DNA of 64,000 nucleotides from Dysidea avara (GCF_963678975.1 NC_089279.1:32638660-32702659); one strand, 5' to 3'. Counted from the first letter of the stretch, positions 23,277 through 35,089 are shown. Made by a program: numbers and translations. The notes: generated from the sequence alone by a model not told the origin.

Positions 23277-24409
23277 GCATGCATGGGATCCATTGTCAGA
23301 GAAATTGACATATCATGGTAATACTAGCCAATGAAATGGAAAACACAATATGCATACTGGAGCACTTTTCACACATTGTAACTAAAACAATTGCTGGCAG
23401 TACAGCCTACTCTTTGATGTAACACAGATCTTCATTAAAAATTTTTACCAAACAAAACTCTTAATTTCACAGCATCATCTCTTGTTTCATCCATAACTGG
23501 TTTCATCTCTTAATTATCAAACTCTGATCATCACAAAAAGTCCAAACCAGGTATGAGTGAGGTATAAGTTCACCATTATTTTATTAGGCAAGTGCATCTG
23601 GCTGGCCTATAGTTTGAATGTAAATTCTTAGTGCAATGTAAACTAAAGAATAGCAATAAAAGTATCATTACACTGAAGTAGGTACTCACTTCCAGAAAGA
23701 CACTAAAGATCTCAAAACTACTAATTGTGATACCATAGTTTAAGAAATGCAAAATAATTATTACCGTTCAATGCATAAAAGCAGTATGCACAGTGGTTTC
23801 TTAATAATAACTTCCTACCTACATGCAAATAATTATTTTGTGGATCAAGTTATGAGAAACAAATGTGGTCTTGATGGTGGATTTCGACAAAAAAATTCTT
23901 TCCTGACTTAGGTAACCATTTACTTTAGTGGCATTGTAGTATTATTATAATGAAGATGTTGCCAGATCAGTTCCATTACAGCCTTTTTCTCTTGAAACAT
24001 GAAAGAGGAGTAACGGCTGCCATAACAACAACTGAGGCTCAGTGGTAGTCACTACTAGGAACACAGACAGAACAAACAAAACAATTTCTGGTCTTTTGTA
24101 TTATCCTTATATATAATGTAATGAACCACATGTACCATAGCATAAATGCCATGGGCTTAAAGTGCACTCACTTGGGGATCCGGAGCTAGTAGCTATAGCT
24201 TCAACAACCATGAGGCTCTGGATATATAGCTTCGTGGTATAATATGTTAAGGTTGAACCAGCCAATGAAAAACACCTTTGTACACCATGCACTTTTGGCT
24301 TGCCAAGGTTATCCATCTGACCCATTTTAGTGCATCCATCATGTTAGTGCACACACACACACACACACATACAGAATATATTATGCATGTAGCATGCATA
24401 GTCCCTATA
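23277..24409. other. No gene supported; (CA)n tract
   Basis: AT-rich spacer. A perfect CA microsatellite lies near 24348-24368. No coding signal. Confidence 0.5.
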
Positions 24410-24417
24410 GTTTGCTA

Positions 24418-24760
24418 TAGAGGTGTGCGACTATCTAGATATGTTCGACTATCGAGATATCATAAGACTTATCGAGGTAAGGATGATAGGTTTATTAATC
24501 TAAACTTCCGTAAATTATATGTATACCTGATGGTGTAGGCACCTCCTGGGGGCTCCAACTCTCCTACCACTTGGGAACAGTGTTAAGACTAATATTTTTC
24601 TCCTTTTTGTAGTCTTCAAATTGCAATTTGCTCACTTTACTGGTTACAATATTGGCAGTTTACTAAATTAAATAATTGTTTCAGTTATATATGTTAGATA
24701 ATCGAGATAAGTTCAAAGGAAATATTGAGATATGTCTAAATTAGTCATCGCACACCTCTA
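24418..24760. mobile_element. hAT-type MITE (TAGAGGTGTGCGA ends)
   Basis: Inverted ends TAGAGGTGTGCGACTA and TAGTCATCGCACACCTCTA (one extra base), with several ATCGAGATA-type subterminal motifs. Flanks GTTTGCTA and GTTCGCTA match at 7 of 8 positions, a slightly decayed 8-bp duplication. Confidence 0.85.
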
Positions 24761-24975
24761 GTTCGCTATTGTATATTAAGTGTATTCTACTGACTCTGCT
24801 GCCATAAGTATGTTGCATATTTCCAGTACTGCTTGTTTCACAGTAAGGAGAAGCATGGCCGGAGATTGTGTATTGCAAGTGCACAAATGATGGTGTATAT
24901 AAACCACTTCACTCCCATTTCCAAAGCATTGAGCAGCTAACTCTATTGTATTGTATAGTGTTGATCCAGTATCAG

Positions 24976-25140
24976 CTAGTTATTACAGTTCTAGTTCCAG
25001 TTTTGGAACCATAATCTTTAAAATTACAGTTCCAGTTCTGGAACCATAACTTTAGAATTACAGCTGCAGTAGACTAGTTCCAGTTATGGAACCATAACTT
25101 TTACAATTACAGTTCTAGTTCCAGTTCAGGAACCAGAATT
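24976..25140. repeat. GTTCCAG minisatellite
   Basis: Four imperfect units of about 40-50 bp, each with AGTTCCAGTT(T/C)TGGAACCA-type sequence (itself near-palindromic) and an ACTTTA..ATTACAG spacer. Similar sequence resumes at 26510-26645, beyond two inserted MITEs. Confidence 0.75.
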
Positions 25141-25517
25141 ATTCTTCAATTTCTAGAGCAGCACTTATTTTATCATACAAAAGCCCATAATGAATTATGA
25201 ACCGTCACTATTACGTATATGCAGGTTTAATTGTTTCATGCATGTTACAGCATGTATACAGCTAATACTGTAGTTATCAGCATTATTACACAAACAACTA
25301 TAACACTAACACTATAGGGTGGTATACTAAAAGACCTGTAGCTAATATCAAACACCGAACTAGACATAACAAGTGACTAAACCAGCATTGCATTTGGCAT
25401 TCTCTTCTGATATTATAGCTAATCAGTTGTCATGCAGTGTTCTTTAGCACATGCATACATGGTTGTAATACTTTTTTTATGAAGTTAGCTATATACTACA
25501 TTGTGTGCTTTTGTCAG

Positions 25518-25880
25518 CAGGGCCGCCCAGAGAAATTAAGGGGCCCAGGGCAAAGAGTTAAAGTGTGGCCCCCAAGGGCAAGGAGGGTTCCACTGTGAAT
25601 CACAACTTCAGCCTAGTTGTCATGAAGACCAAAAAAAAAAGAAAAAAAAAGGTCATTACATGCTGACAATGACAATAGCTGCCCCTCACCAATTATATCT
25701 CCTTATTTATAAGCTTGTTACACTGCTCCTATGAAGAATACTATGACTGCTCTATTAGAGTATCAAGATCTGACTGCTCTATTAGAGTATATCGATCTTT
25801 TAAACAGGTATTCAAGGGCCCGCCCCCTGAGGCCCCTATTCAGGCTGGGGCCGGGGGAAAAACCCCAGTTGCCGCCCCTG
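25518..25880. mobile_element. hAT MITE, 8-bp duplication TTTGTCAG
   Basis: Ends CAGGGCCGCCCAGAG and TTGCCGCCCCTG are inverted in the CAGGG(G/C)CGGC style of hAT elements. TTTGTCAG is repeated exactly at 25510-25517 and 25881-25888. Two CTGCTCTATTAGAGTAT motifs lie at 25748-25788. Non-autonomous. Confidence 0.9.
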
Positions 25881-25972
25881 TTTGTCAGCAGATAAAATTC
25901 TGGTCTTGTAAAGAGCATAAAATCTCATGGGCACAAACTGTATGGTTATGATCAATTTCAGTTCCAGTATTA

Positions 25973-26481
25973 TGCACCTATCAAAGTTTTGCCCAACCTA
26001 CCCCCATGCGGGCAAACGAGGGAGGAATTAGACTAAAAATTTGGCCCCGGGTGCGGGGCTTTAGACTATGCTGCTTATTTTAACCATATAATTGAAAAAA
26101 CTTACTTCTGTAAAGATATCTTGCTTTCGGCGTATAGCTATGTATTCAGTCAGTGTACAGAAGCTAAATAACTACCAGCATACCAGTTATTGAATTAATA
26201 CCAACACACGTGCGTGTATTCTAATATATTCGTTTGCGCATGGTGTGGTCTGTTATCCTTGTGCTGTTAATCAATCGTTTATTCTCCAGTTTATTTCAAG
26301 GTACGATATAAGAACCCCAGGTTATAAGGAGGGGGATATGTGGGAGAAAGGAGGGGGATTAGATTTGAAAATTTGCCCCAGACTAGGGGACTTAGACTGA
26401 GCCTGGACTTTGGTCAAATCCCCACCTAATTCCCCTCCTTGCCCGCATGGGGGTAGGTGGGGCAAAACATTGATAGGTGCA
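25973..26481. mobile_element. PIF/Harbinger-type MITE, TTA duplication
   Basis: Ends TGCACCTATCAAAGTTTTGC and CAAAACATTGATAGGTGCA, flanked by TTA at 25970-25972 and 26482-26484. CCTACCCCCATGCGGGCAA lies in the left end and its complement in the right. Confidence 0.85.
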
Positions 26482-26509
26482 TTAGCAGTACTTGATAAAA
26501 TTTCATTAT

Positions 26510-26645
26510 AGGTCTCGTTCTAATTCCAGTTTTGAGGTAGCTAAGCAAAATTATAGTTCCAGTTCCAATCTTAAGAAACGCAAAATCATTGAGTTCTAAG
26601 ACCGGAACTGGAATCATTTCAGTTCCAATACTGAGAACTGGAACA
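26510..26645. repeat. GTTCCAG-type repeats, distal part
   Basis: Repeated TCCAGTT and AACTGGAA motifs like 24976-25140. Together they may be the two ends of one older repeat opened up by later insertions. Confidence 0.5.
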
Positions 26646-26670
26646 ACACTAGTATTGTAGTGCTATTTTA

Positions 26671-26695
26671 AAGGGAGGGGGGGGGGGGGGGGGGG
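26671..26695. repeat. Poly-G run
   Basis: A G run interrupted by a single A near its start. Very rare in this AT-rich window and liable to length error in sequencing. Confidence 0.9.
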
Positions 26696-27065
26696 TAGGG
26701 TGTACATGCACTTGCTTCCTGCACTATCCTGGATCTACCCTAGCTGTAATGGTTAGGTCTACATTGTTGATTGTATACATGCATGGAATAATGTATTATA
26801 TAATGGGAGAGTATATAGCTACATATGTACAATGATGTTACCAGTATGAGGAGCATATTATGCAGAAACGAGAACTTAATTGAATTATATACAATGGATC
26901 TGTGATTCATTAAACTAAACTGCTACTTCTACAGAAGCTAAAATTACCATTCATTACAACGCATTTAATTTGACATGGTCATGGGATGCTTTGCTTAACG
27001 CTCAACAGTGCAGTATAATTAATTTTATTATAATTTGTTTGTTAGCCAATGCAAGTTATAGCACA

Positions 27066-29056
27066 TTAACCAGTCTTATAACCTGATGAATCCTGACTAT
27101 TATTTTAAAGTTTGACATTTAGCTAATAGCTTTCTCTCTGAAAATGATATATACCTAAGTAACATTTTTTACCACTTATGCAAAAATCCATGGAGATTTT
27201 CTTGAATTTTACAGAATTGTTATATTATACAGAAAAGGTGATACACAATATTAAGCCAACATAATATTATGTATTTTCAGGCTATAAGACTGGTTTTGTC
27301 AGACTTGGTCACATAGTTAAACATTAAGCATCTTTCCATAAGAATTTGTCATCATTAAGTAACTCTGCTAGTTTTAAATTGAATGGTTTGAAGAATTCTT
27401 GTAGTAACTCTCTTGTTGATGGTAGCATTTGAGGTTTTTTAACTGATAATTCATTGATGTGTTGATCACTCACCACCTTTGTTAACTGGTCATCAGTGAG
27501 AGGTGATAATTCTAGAAACTTGTAAAGGTCTCTCATAACATCAATAGTATTTTTTCTAAGCTCCTCAGATTTCACAAACAGTATCCTCTCTCTTGGAATT
27601 ACTTGAAGCCAGATGGATACCATGATGTAAGGATGAATGAAGGTAATGAATGATTTACAGGGAGGAGCTTCATCAAGATCAGAATGTTTATTGTACAAAC
27701 ATTCCACTGTGGAATAGTTTTGTATACAAGATTTCCAATACTTTAAACTATTTTCTACAAACGTGTGAAATGTGTGTGGGTTAAGGTTTTTCATTGCAAT
27801 TTTCTCACCACAAATGTAATAAAATCCAGAGTACACTTGATCAGGTGGGTTACGAATTGCAATAATATACTTAGTACCTGGTTGTATTGATTCAATAAGC
27901 AAAGGTGTTTCACAAGCAATACGGTCTTCCTTGTGGTGCACATAATTAGGCCTATTCCATATAATGGTACTGCTTTCATCACCTGTAATAAATGTTCTTG
28001 GAGAACTCTTTATCTTTTGAGCAGCATCATCAAAACACTTGAGATAGTACAACAAAGAAGCTGTATCCCTATCCTTTTCATCAAATATTTTGTAAAAAGA
28101 CCACCAGTGTGGTTCTTTTTGGCAAGGGTGAATATATTCTGGATGTTGTCTGATGTACGACATAAGTGCAGTTGTACCACACTTTGAGAATCCAACAAGA
28201 TAGAAGTATGGTAAACATTGCAGTGTTCTGACTGGCTCACCCTCTGTTTCTGTGTAAACATGTTTCAGCAATTCTAAGTCATTACTTAAAGGTAGTATGT
28301 GTCGTGCAGTGCAACGCAAAAAGTTAAACTCCTTAGGAAAAGTATAATTGGCATACCAACATGGGTTTTTAAAATCTGCTAAAAACTGTTCTGAAGGTGG
28401 CACGAGTGTCTTCAAGATGTTTTGTCGGTACTCATAGCTCATGTAAACAGTTTTGTTCATTTTTGGTGCCATATGTTTACATATTTTGAGGTCTTTCATA
28501 AGCCCTGGTGTGAGGTTAATCCTCTCTTTACCTTTAGAATAATTGAATTCAAATACTTCAAAGTCATCATCATTCAGAACCATCCTGTTTATTCCAGTCA
28601 TGGTTGTATTACTACCAATCGTCAAACCATTAATAAAATTGGTTGCATGAGGAGAACTTGAGAATGCATACAACACGATTACCACTGTTATAAGTGCAGT
28701 CAACATTATATAATAACTTCCTTTCAGATCCATAGGTAAACGCATTAAGGTAAACACAAGTCTGTGTAGATAAACACATATGAGCTAAAATGTATGCAGG
28801 TACATTACAGTAGCAATAACACATGAATATATAAAAATATATTCACCTTGAAATTAGTTACAAATGTTACCCAAAATTAAGTCTAGCACATAAATATATA
28901 AATAGAACTTTAAACTTGTAATTACCTCTTAGCTACTAAATAGACGGCTGATAGCTAACCACTTAAACAAGTGTACTTTTAATTGTCTCACCATGCAATA
29001 AATGGAAGGAATGAATATGGAATTGCATCATTTGCATGGTTCTTGCATTGCAGTGG
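27066..29056 (-). repeat. Segmental duplication unit 1
   Basis: Contains sulfotransferase copy 1 plus 5' and 3' flanks that align with 53422-56175 (GATAGCTAACCACTT and ATGGTTCTTGCATTG upstream; AAGCCAACATAATATT and GGTTTTGT(C/T)AGACTTGGTC downstream). Unit 2 has an extra insertion of about 0.7 kb. Confidence 0.8.
27324..28745 (-). CDS. CHST15-like carbohydrate sulfotransferase, copy 1
   Basis: Intronless frame of 473 residues from the ATG at 28745; the inner ATG at 28733 (M-D-L-K-G) is shared with copy 2 and equally possible. Type II membrane topology: a short cytosolic N-terminus, a membrane anchor at about residues 8-26 (M-D-L numbering), a stem, and a luminal catalytic domain. The PAPS 5'-phosphosulfate motif G-F-S-K-C-G-T-T-A-L lies at 181-190, K-E-P-H-W-W at 206-211, and the 3'-phosphate motif A-I-R-N-P-P-D-Q-V-Y-S-G-F at 292-304. 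G-x-S-K-C-G-T-T with K-E-P-H-W-W is characteristic of CHST15 (GalNAc4S-6-O-sulfotransferase), which sulfates chondroitin in the Golgi. Glycan substrate here is inferred. All motifs are intact. Confidence 0.9.
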   Translation of the reverse strand: MRLPMDLKGSYYIMLTALITVVIVLYAFSSSPHATNFINGLTIGSNTTMTGINRMVLNDDDFEVFEFNYSKGKERINLTPGLMKDLKICKHMAPKMNKTVYMSYEYRQNILKTLVPPSEQFLADFKNPCWYANYTFPKEFNFLRCTARHILPLSNDLELLKHVYTETEGEPVRTLQCLPYFYLVGFSKCGTTALMSYIRQHPEYIHPCQKEPHWWSFYKIFDEKDRDTASLLYYLKCFDDAAQKIKSSPRTFITGDESSTIIWNRPNYVHHKEDRIACETPLLIESIQPGTKYIIAIRNPPDQVYSGFYYICGEKIAMKNLNPHTFHTFVENSLKYWKSCIQNYSTVECLYNKHSDLDEAPPCKSFITFIHPYIMVSIWLQVIPRERILFVKSEELRKNTIDVMRDLYKFLELSPLTDDQLTKVVSDQHINELSVKKPQMLPSTRELLQEFFKPFNLKLAELLNDDKFLWKDA

Positions 29057-29500
29057 TACACTGACCATATACTTATAATATTAGCATTTTTTACATAGCT
29101 AATGTATATTTTACTAGTGTATTAAAACCTTATTAATTCAAGGGATCCAAGCAATAAAAAATATAGTGAAACAAGATAATTGGATGCAGCCATATGGTTT
29201 AGTGCATGGGTGTACTCTGGTTTAGCCGATCTTCATAAGTGCCCAGGAGCTAGATAACTATGGTTCAAGGTTACCATGCTCCGCTGTCTGTGCATGTGTT
29301 TCAAGTTATATAAGTGTAGCTATTTAGATTACTCCCTCTTACAATAGTGTAAGAACTTAATGGTTGTGACACCTTAAGTAAGTAGAGTTTCCACTTAGAA
29401 TAGGAAAATTCCTCTTTTCATTGTGTTTGGGAATATTCACACTGATTGACATTTAAAGCTAAAAGAAACATAATACTAATTTATTATTGAATTGTGCTTT
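29057..29500. other. Spacer, no gene seen
   Basis: AT-rich, with no coding signal or element ends recognised. Confidence 0.4.
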
Positions 29501-29602
29501 AATGTTCAATATCAGTGTAGTTTATTAATGTTCAATATCAGTGTAGTTTATTAATGTTCAATATCAGTGTAGTTTATTAATGTTCAATATCAGTGTAGTT
29601 TA
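29501..29602. repeat. 26-bp tandem repeat, four copies
   Basis: Four nearly identical units beginning AATGTTCAATATCAGTGTAG at 29501, 29527, 29553 and 29579; the last is slightly short. No spacers, so not CRISPR-like. Confidence 0.95.
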
Positions 29603-29689
29603 ACACCCGCAAATATCTTAATGTCACATGACCAAAAATCCCATAATAACTAGATTACATAGTTATATTCAAAATTAGTTATATACTCC

Positions 29690-30330
29690 ATGCAAAACAG
29701 CTTGGCTATAAAAAAGGGCACGTCCATGAAAGTAGAGTAACTGGAAACTAATAAAAGACTAATATCTGAAGTGGCTAAGGTTAAATGTTAATACAGCTAA
29801 CTACAAGTTTTAACATCTTAGCATATCATTGACTCGTGCTAGTCTTGTAGCATTCTAGTTAATTCCTTTGAACTCTAATTGGCTAGTATAATTTGGTCAC
29901 CTTATTCAATACAGTGGAACCCATCTAAGACAGATGCCATTGGGGAATTTATATTTATCCTTTGCAAAGAGGTGTCCAAGGGGTGTATACATGCTACTAA
30001 TACGTACTATTGACTTGGGACCTAGATTGATACCCTTTATAAAGAGGTTGTCCAGTGTTCTGGGGTGTCCTTAAAGATCTAGAGGAATTCCACTGTAGTC
30101 AATGTGGAGAGAAAAGGGGGTCAAATTTCTAGCTAGCCAGATAGAGGAATTATAATGAGGAATGTAACAAGACTGAATGTGGAACAGGAGTGAATGATAA
30201 AGGCATATAAATAAATGTTAGCTGTATTAATATTCACTCAAGATATCAGTCTTTCAGTTGCCAGTTACTTTTAGCTACTTTCATGGATGCACCTTTTTAT
30301 GGCCAAGCTGTTTTTGCATCAAGTCATTTT
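29690..30330. mobile_element. Foldback element (59-60 kb family), interrupted
   Basis: The left part (GGCTATAAAAAAGGGCACGTCC, TAATATCTGAAGTGGCTAAG) and right part (AGATATCAGTCTTTCAGTTG, TTTCATGGATGCACC) match the arms of the foldback at 59411-60285. The middle is replaced by a pogo-type MITE and other sequence. A further fragment lies at 31870-32010. Confidence 0.65.
29912..30095. mobile_element. pogo/Tigger-type MITE, TA duplication
   Basis: Ends CAGTGGAACCCATCTA and TAGAGGAATTCCACTG are imperfect inverted repeats flanked by TA. Inside are GAGGTGTCCAAGG and GGTGTCCTTAAAG blocks typical of pogo-like ends. Inserted in the foldback remnant. Confidence 0.75.
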
Positions 30331-30341
30331 TCGTGAATGAA

Positions 30342-30586
30342 ATATGTGACTGGATTTGCGAAAAGGGGTCTTCCACACACATCCAATCCTATGAACTTGG
30401 TAGACCATAACTTAGTGTTCAAGTACCATATAAGCCTGAAATTTTCTCCACCCTTTAACCTATGTTGGTACTGACTGCTGACCAAATTGCAAGCCATTAG
30501 TATTTTCTGATCTGAAGTTACGGATTGTCAAAGTTGGTACATGGGATGTGTGTGGAAGACCCCTTTTGGCAAATCCGATCACATAT
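30342..30586. mobile_element. MITE with GGGGTCTTCCACACACATCC ends
   Basis: Inverted ends of about 44 bp: ATATGTGACTGGATTTGCGA and GGGGTCTTCCACACACATCC at the left, complement at the right. Related single ends at 10943 and 53990, and related complete elements at 51714-51936 and 53422-54437. No coding capacity. Confidence 0.8.
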
Positions 30587-31514
30587 ATATTTATATAATT
30601 GTAGTAGTGTGATGCGTGGGTGGATTAAGACCACCACCAATGTTACAACTGTTACTTGTATCCTGCATGGGTATGTGATCCAGAATGTAGATACAGTTTT
30701 TGTGTCTTGGCAGCAGCCAGATACCTAACTTACTGGCAAACATTTTACTGAATAATGCACAAGCAACATTTAAGATGATTTAGCCTAGAGTATGCCTATG
30801 GTCTTCATAATAAATCACAACTATATAGTAGCTCGCTTGCAATTTTTAAATTTGCATATATTTTTATCTAGATCAGTGCCATACAGTGATAACTGTATAA
30901 TATGTAAACTACGGCACAAGGGTATCGTACTATTTTCATTGTACTACAACGAATTTAGCAGCAACTTGCAAAACTATGTGAATATCCTTTAGAGCATATA
31001 GTTGGCTGCTCTATTAGACTATTGATCTGTTGTATATATACTCTGCTCTGAAAACTTCATACATAAGTATACTAACCTGGCACTTGTCAACCATCAGCCT
31101 CTTGACAACATCCAGTATCCAAATAAATTTGCACATGCATTTCTTGCACTGCATTTGTATGGTGATGTCAGTTCTAATAGTCTAATTCAAAGTTGTTGTT
31201 TGTGGAGGAATTTTGAACTGCCAACTCCATGGAAATGCCTGGTACCACTTTTACTAGTATTTTACTAATAATCATATGGCTTCATAATCCAGATGAAGAA
31301 ACAATGGCTAACTGGCTGGTCGCATGTAAATTGCCCTATTTTGTAGGCAGTGATTTGCCTCACGTTATATTGGGTGAGTAAATACAAGTATTTTTTGTGC
31401 ATGATATCAAGTTAAAATCTTGTCATACATCTGTGAGCTGAGGTGTTGAAATAAACATCATGTGAATTGCGGTGAGAATCAGAAAATCATTGCTACATGT
31501 AACACTACTGGATG

Positions 31515-31764
31515 TTTTGTCCATGAAATTCCACTCAAAAAAATTTTACAACTTGTGAAAAGTAAAGTTTTCACTGGGTGGCACCAATGAAATTTTATTT
31601 TCATAGCATTTTAATTGGGCAAACCAATGAAAGTTTAACAATAACAATTCTATGAAAAGTAATTTCACAGAGTTTTCAGTAGTAATTTTTCATTGGGTTT
31701 TCACTAAATTGTCCTATGAAAACACCAGGTTGAACATTTTTTCATTGGGTTTTCATGGACAAAA
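31515..31764. mobile_element. MITE with TTTTGTCCATGAAA ends
   Basis: Exact 14-bp inverted ends TTTTGTCCATGAAA / TTTCATGGACAAAA, extending imperfectly further in; CATTGGGTTTTCA recurs inside. The plus frame at 31652 lies mostly in this repeat and is not a gene. Confidence 0.7.
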
Positions 31765-31869
31765 AAGTAGTATACGTAGTTCCAGGCTGACTCTCATTTA
31801 TTTGAGGCATCTTAGGCATACGCTGTTCACTTTCTTGGCTGTACAACTCACTACCACAAGTCTTGATAT

Positions 31870-32010
31870 ACATATAATCCCCATCCAAAAAGGGTGTGTC
31901 CACAAAAGTGAAAGTGTTGACAACTAAAAGAGTCGACCATGATATCTGGTGCTGCTAAGAATGAATGTTAATACAATTAAAATCTAACATTGGTCCTTAA
32001 TGATTAGCAG
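31870..32010. repeat. Fragment of foldback family
   Basis: AAAGGGTGTGTCCACAAAAG followed by GATATCTGGTGCTGCTAAGA, diverged from one arm of the 59-60 kb foldback. Confidence 0.5.
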
Positions 32011-33710
32011 TCTTGCTGCATAATTATAGTGTGTAGTGTGGTAATAAATGCATATTATTGCATATTATTAATTTTATGGTACTAGTAGATTGTACCATGT
32101 GCAGTCACCATATTATTGACTTTAATTAATGCTTATCAGAAATTGCATATCTTGTTTCATTTCAGTGTCTATGCATGCAGCATATTGTATGTGCTTCCAG
32201 TCAAGTATTGAAGTATCTACGTAGCTAGATTTTTGTGTCGATCAATAAATGGATTTTTTAAAATGTACATAGCTACATATTAAAAACTAAAACTTCATCC
32301 TTGCAACAAGAAGGGATCACTAGTGTAATCAACAAGGTTCATGGTTAGATTGAGCAAACGCATAAACCTCTATTTTGACTCATTTGCTAGCATCATGCAA
32401 AGGTTTATTTGTGGGTTTACTTAATCTAAGTTCTTGTTTCATAGGTTTTCAGCGATCCTTATTTCAAATTTTCAATATGTATAGTCATTTCGCGAGCTAT
32501 TGCTTGTGCCTTATGTTCACAGAATTAAGGCTATTAAAGTGTAGACCAAACATTATAACCAAAAACCACATAAACGCCAACCAAGCAATATTATATGGCT
32601 TCACTATGAACCATTTCAGTCAAGAAATAGTAAAAATAATAAAATTCTATGGTTTTTTTGATATGAAATGCAGTAATATTGTCTAGTGTGCTCTGCAAAT
32701 TGTAATCAGTGCCTGATACCTTTGCTAGTATATTATGTTCAAAATCACGCTGGCATGATTGGTCAGGCCTATCAAAATTTTTTTTAAATTAAAACTGAAA
32801 TCAAAAAATCCAGGAAAATTTTTAAAAAACTTTTAAGAAATTTAGGAAAATTTTATACAATCCTACTGACATACCTATTACTATGTAGTAGGAAACTTTG
32901 ACAGTATAAAGCTTTGATTATATATCAATCAGACTGTGCAATTCACTACCACCTGATCTACCAATTTTTAAGTTCTATATAACTGAAATCGGATGGCTGC
33001 AGGATCAAGTCCAATCATAGATTTTCCTCCTTTCTGAAACTTCTCAAACATATATTGCATAACATCTTTAAACAGGCTGTAGGACCAAGTGTCTTACAGA
33101 TCTTCAGTAAAGCCTCAATAAGTAAAACAAAAAAATACAATCCATTATATATATAACCAATCAGTAAACCCATAATTAGTAATATAACATTACAAATGTT
33201 TAGAGACATAAGAAGATATTTGAGGCTGGGGTGCTAAGGTGGAAGGAAAACTCACCTTCAGGGGATGTGGGGGTGTAGCCCCCAGATGCTTACAACACTT
33301 TTAGAATTGAATTATATGCAAAATTATAACTACGCTTTTGAAAAATAATGATTCAAACAAAGCAATACAATGAACGCATACATACACATGGTACTCTATT
33401 GCTGAATACAGTATCCATATATAATATAAAGAATTTTAAGTTTGGTTATGTAGGGATCAATTCATACTAAACAGTTAAGCAAGGGAGGTTGCCTACACAT
33501 GCAGATATACTAGTGGACATTTAATCTCTAATTCAGTCTATATTCACAACTGAATTAATTAGGGATTACATGCTCACTAGTAGCTATATCTTCAGGTTTA
33601 CTTGACCTTCCTTACTTTACTACTTTTTATTTCAATGATCCCTATGATTGAACTTAAAATTCTCAATTTTTTCTTAAACTTGTTTGCTTACTTTTGTAAC
33701 ACTATTATGA
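32011..33710. other. No gene supported
   Basis: Frames at 32375-32686 (plus) and 33015-33209 (minus) have no recognisable motif and an AT-driven composition. GGATGTGGGGGTGTAGCCCC near 33260 looks like the end of a mobile element without a partner. Confidence 0.4.
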
Positions 33711-33714
33711 CTGC

Positions 33715-34340
33715 ATGGTGAACCCACATGCACATACTGCATTAGAACAGAAGGAATGGCACCAGGCTTATTGTTTTCATCTGAACATGCACCTCAACTA
33801 TCAATTACCGAAATAACAAATTGACCATTACACTTTGTTTTCAGCTATGTTCAGCCCATTACACAGTGTTACAAATGAAGAACACTGGGAGAAGGATCTC
33901 TGCAATCAATCCAGTCACAATGGAAAACTCCATTAAAACCATCACGCGATTCTACAGTAAATCAACATCTCTATTTTCTACTGATGACTGCCGTGGCTGA
34001 CTGACTGATGACTTCAGACAAATATAACTTGATAATGGCTAAGGTTACGGGCTTGATTTTTTCACTGTTTGATGTCACTTTAACCCGACACGTGCCTTTT
34101 GGCATCATACCACAGTACATACAAGGTATGCTTATGTACCTGTGTCCTCCCTTGTGTCCCATTTATCTTTGCTGATAGCACATCCTCACAATACCTTCAT
34201 GGTGCTTTGGCAGTATTGGTCAGGTATAACCAAGCAGAAAAGTGCCTTCAGTATGACCTGAAATGCTTCTAATTATTTTGGTTAGCTATAGGGTGATATT
34301 TTTGGCCAGAAAAGCCCAAACTTTAATTTCATCATCCGTA
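33715..34340 (+). repeat. Dispersed repeats: 62-kb unit relative plus family A copy 5
   Basis: 33715-33900 resembles the units at 62200-62520 (GGTGAACCCAC, CAGCTATGTTCAGCCCATTA). 33960-34340 is a plus copy of family A (GCTAAGGTTACGGGCTTGAT, GTGCCTTTTGGCATCATACC, GGCAGTATTGGTCAGGTATA). The adjacency suggests both belong to one larger element. Confidence 0.5.
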
Positions 34341-34831
34341 ATAGCAGTTTTCTAATGTTTATTTTAGTAAATGGTTTGGCAAATCATCACTTCTGCTCTG
34401 ATGCACATGCACTATCAAGTTGTTCTGTTAGCAAACATTCCCAGATAAGCCGCTATAGCTTTAACTACTTGTACACTAACAAAAGACCTCTCTTCTATTG
34501 CAACAGCAACAAAGGATCATCAAAAAAGGAGGGGCTGATTTGAAACACTGAAATTGTTGCATGTGTTCATAGCAGAGAGTAATACAAGCTTTTAGTTAAG
34601 ATTGCTAGCTGTACCAGTGGTGTTAGCTGTCTCATCACTTTCTTTGTCCTCAATAAATATTATAACTGCAAAGGGAGTTCAATGGGTTATCAGTGCCTCT
34701 GTAAAACCCCCAAATTGAGTAATAGAGTCCTAATATTTTAGGATTTCAAAAAATTTCAATAGTTAAAAGTTTGATATTAAAATGTTATCTTGATTTTTAC
34801 CAAGATGTTTTCTCTGCTACTCAGTTGTACG

Positions 34832-35039
34832 GGAAATATGGAATAGCCAACAGGGGACCACAAAAGACACAGGTGTAGATTATAATGAAACATTCTACAA
34901 TCAATTAGATAGTTCGGCCAGCACCATTGCCAAAACTATCCTGAAAGCTTTAATCAAAGCCATCTTTTTCGTTGAGTACTTTGTTGATTTTAGTTGGCCT
35001 TGTATTCTTCTTTTACATGCATTGCATACAAAATAAACA
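34832..35039 (+). other. Candidate terminal exon, unknown gene
   Basis: A good acceptor (TTTTCTCTGCTACTCAG) opens a 68-codon frame without ATG that ends in TAA. The AATAAA of a possible poly(A) signal overlaps the stop. Translation starts V-R-E-I-W-N-S-Q-Q-G and becomes hydrophobic (A-I-F-F-V-E-Y-F-V-D-F). No upstream exon was identified, so it may be an exon fragment or chance. Confidence 0.2.
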
Positions 35040-35089
35040 CAATTACATGGAAAACAGAATCTCTGACTGAATTAAGCCCACAGGAGACT

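Noticed and set aside
27324..28757. Upstream GTG start for sulfotransferase copy 1
   Set aside because: Animal genes start at ATG, and the first in-frame ATG at 28745 corresponds to the start of copy 2.
29501..29602. Regular direct repeats, CRISPR-like at first glance
   Set aside because: The four 26-bp units are contiguous with no unique spacers, in a eukaryotic context.
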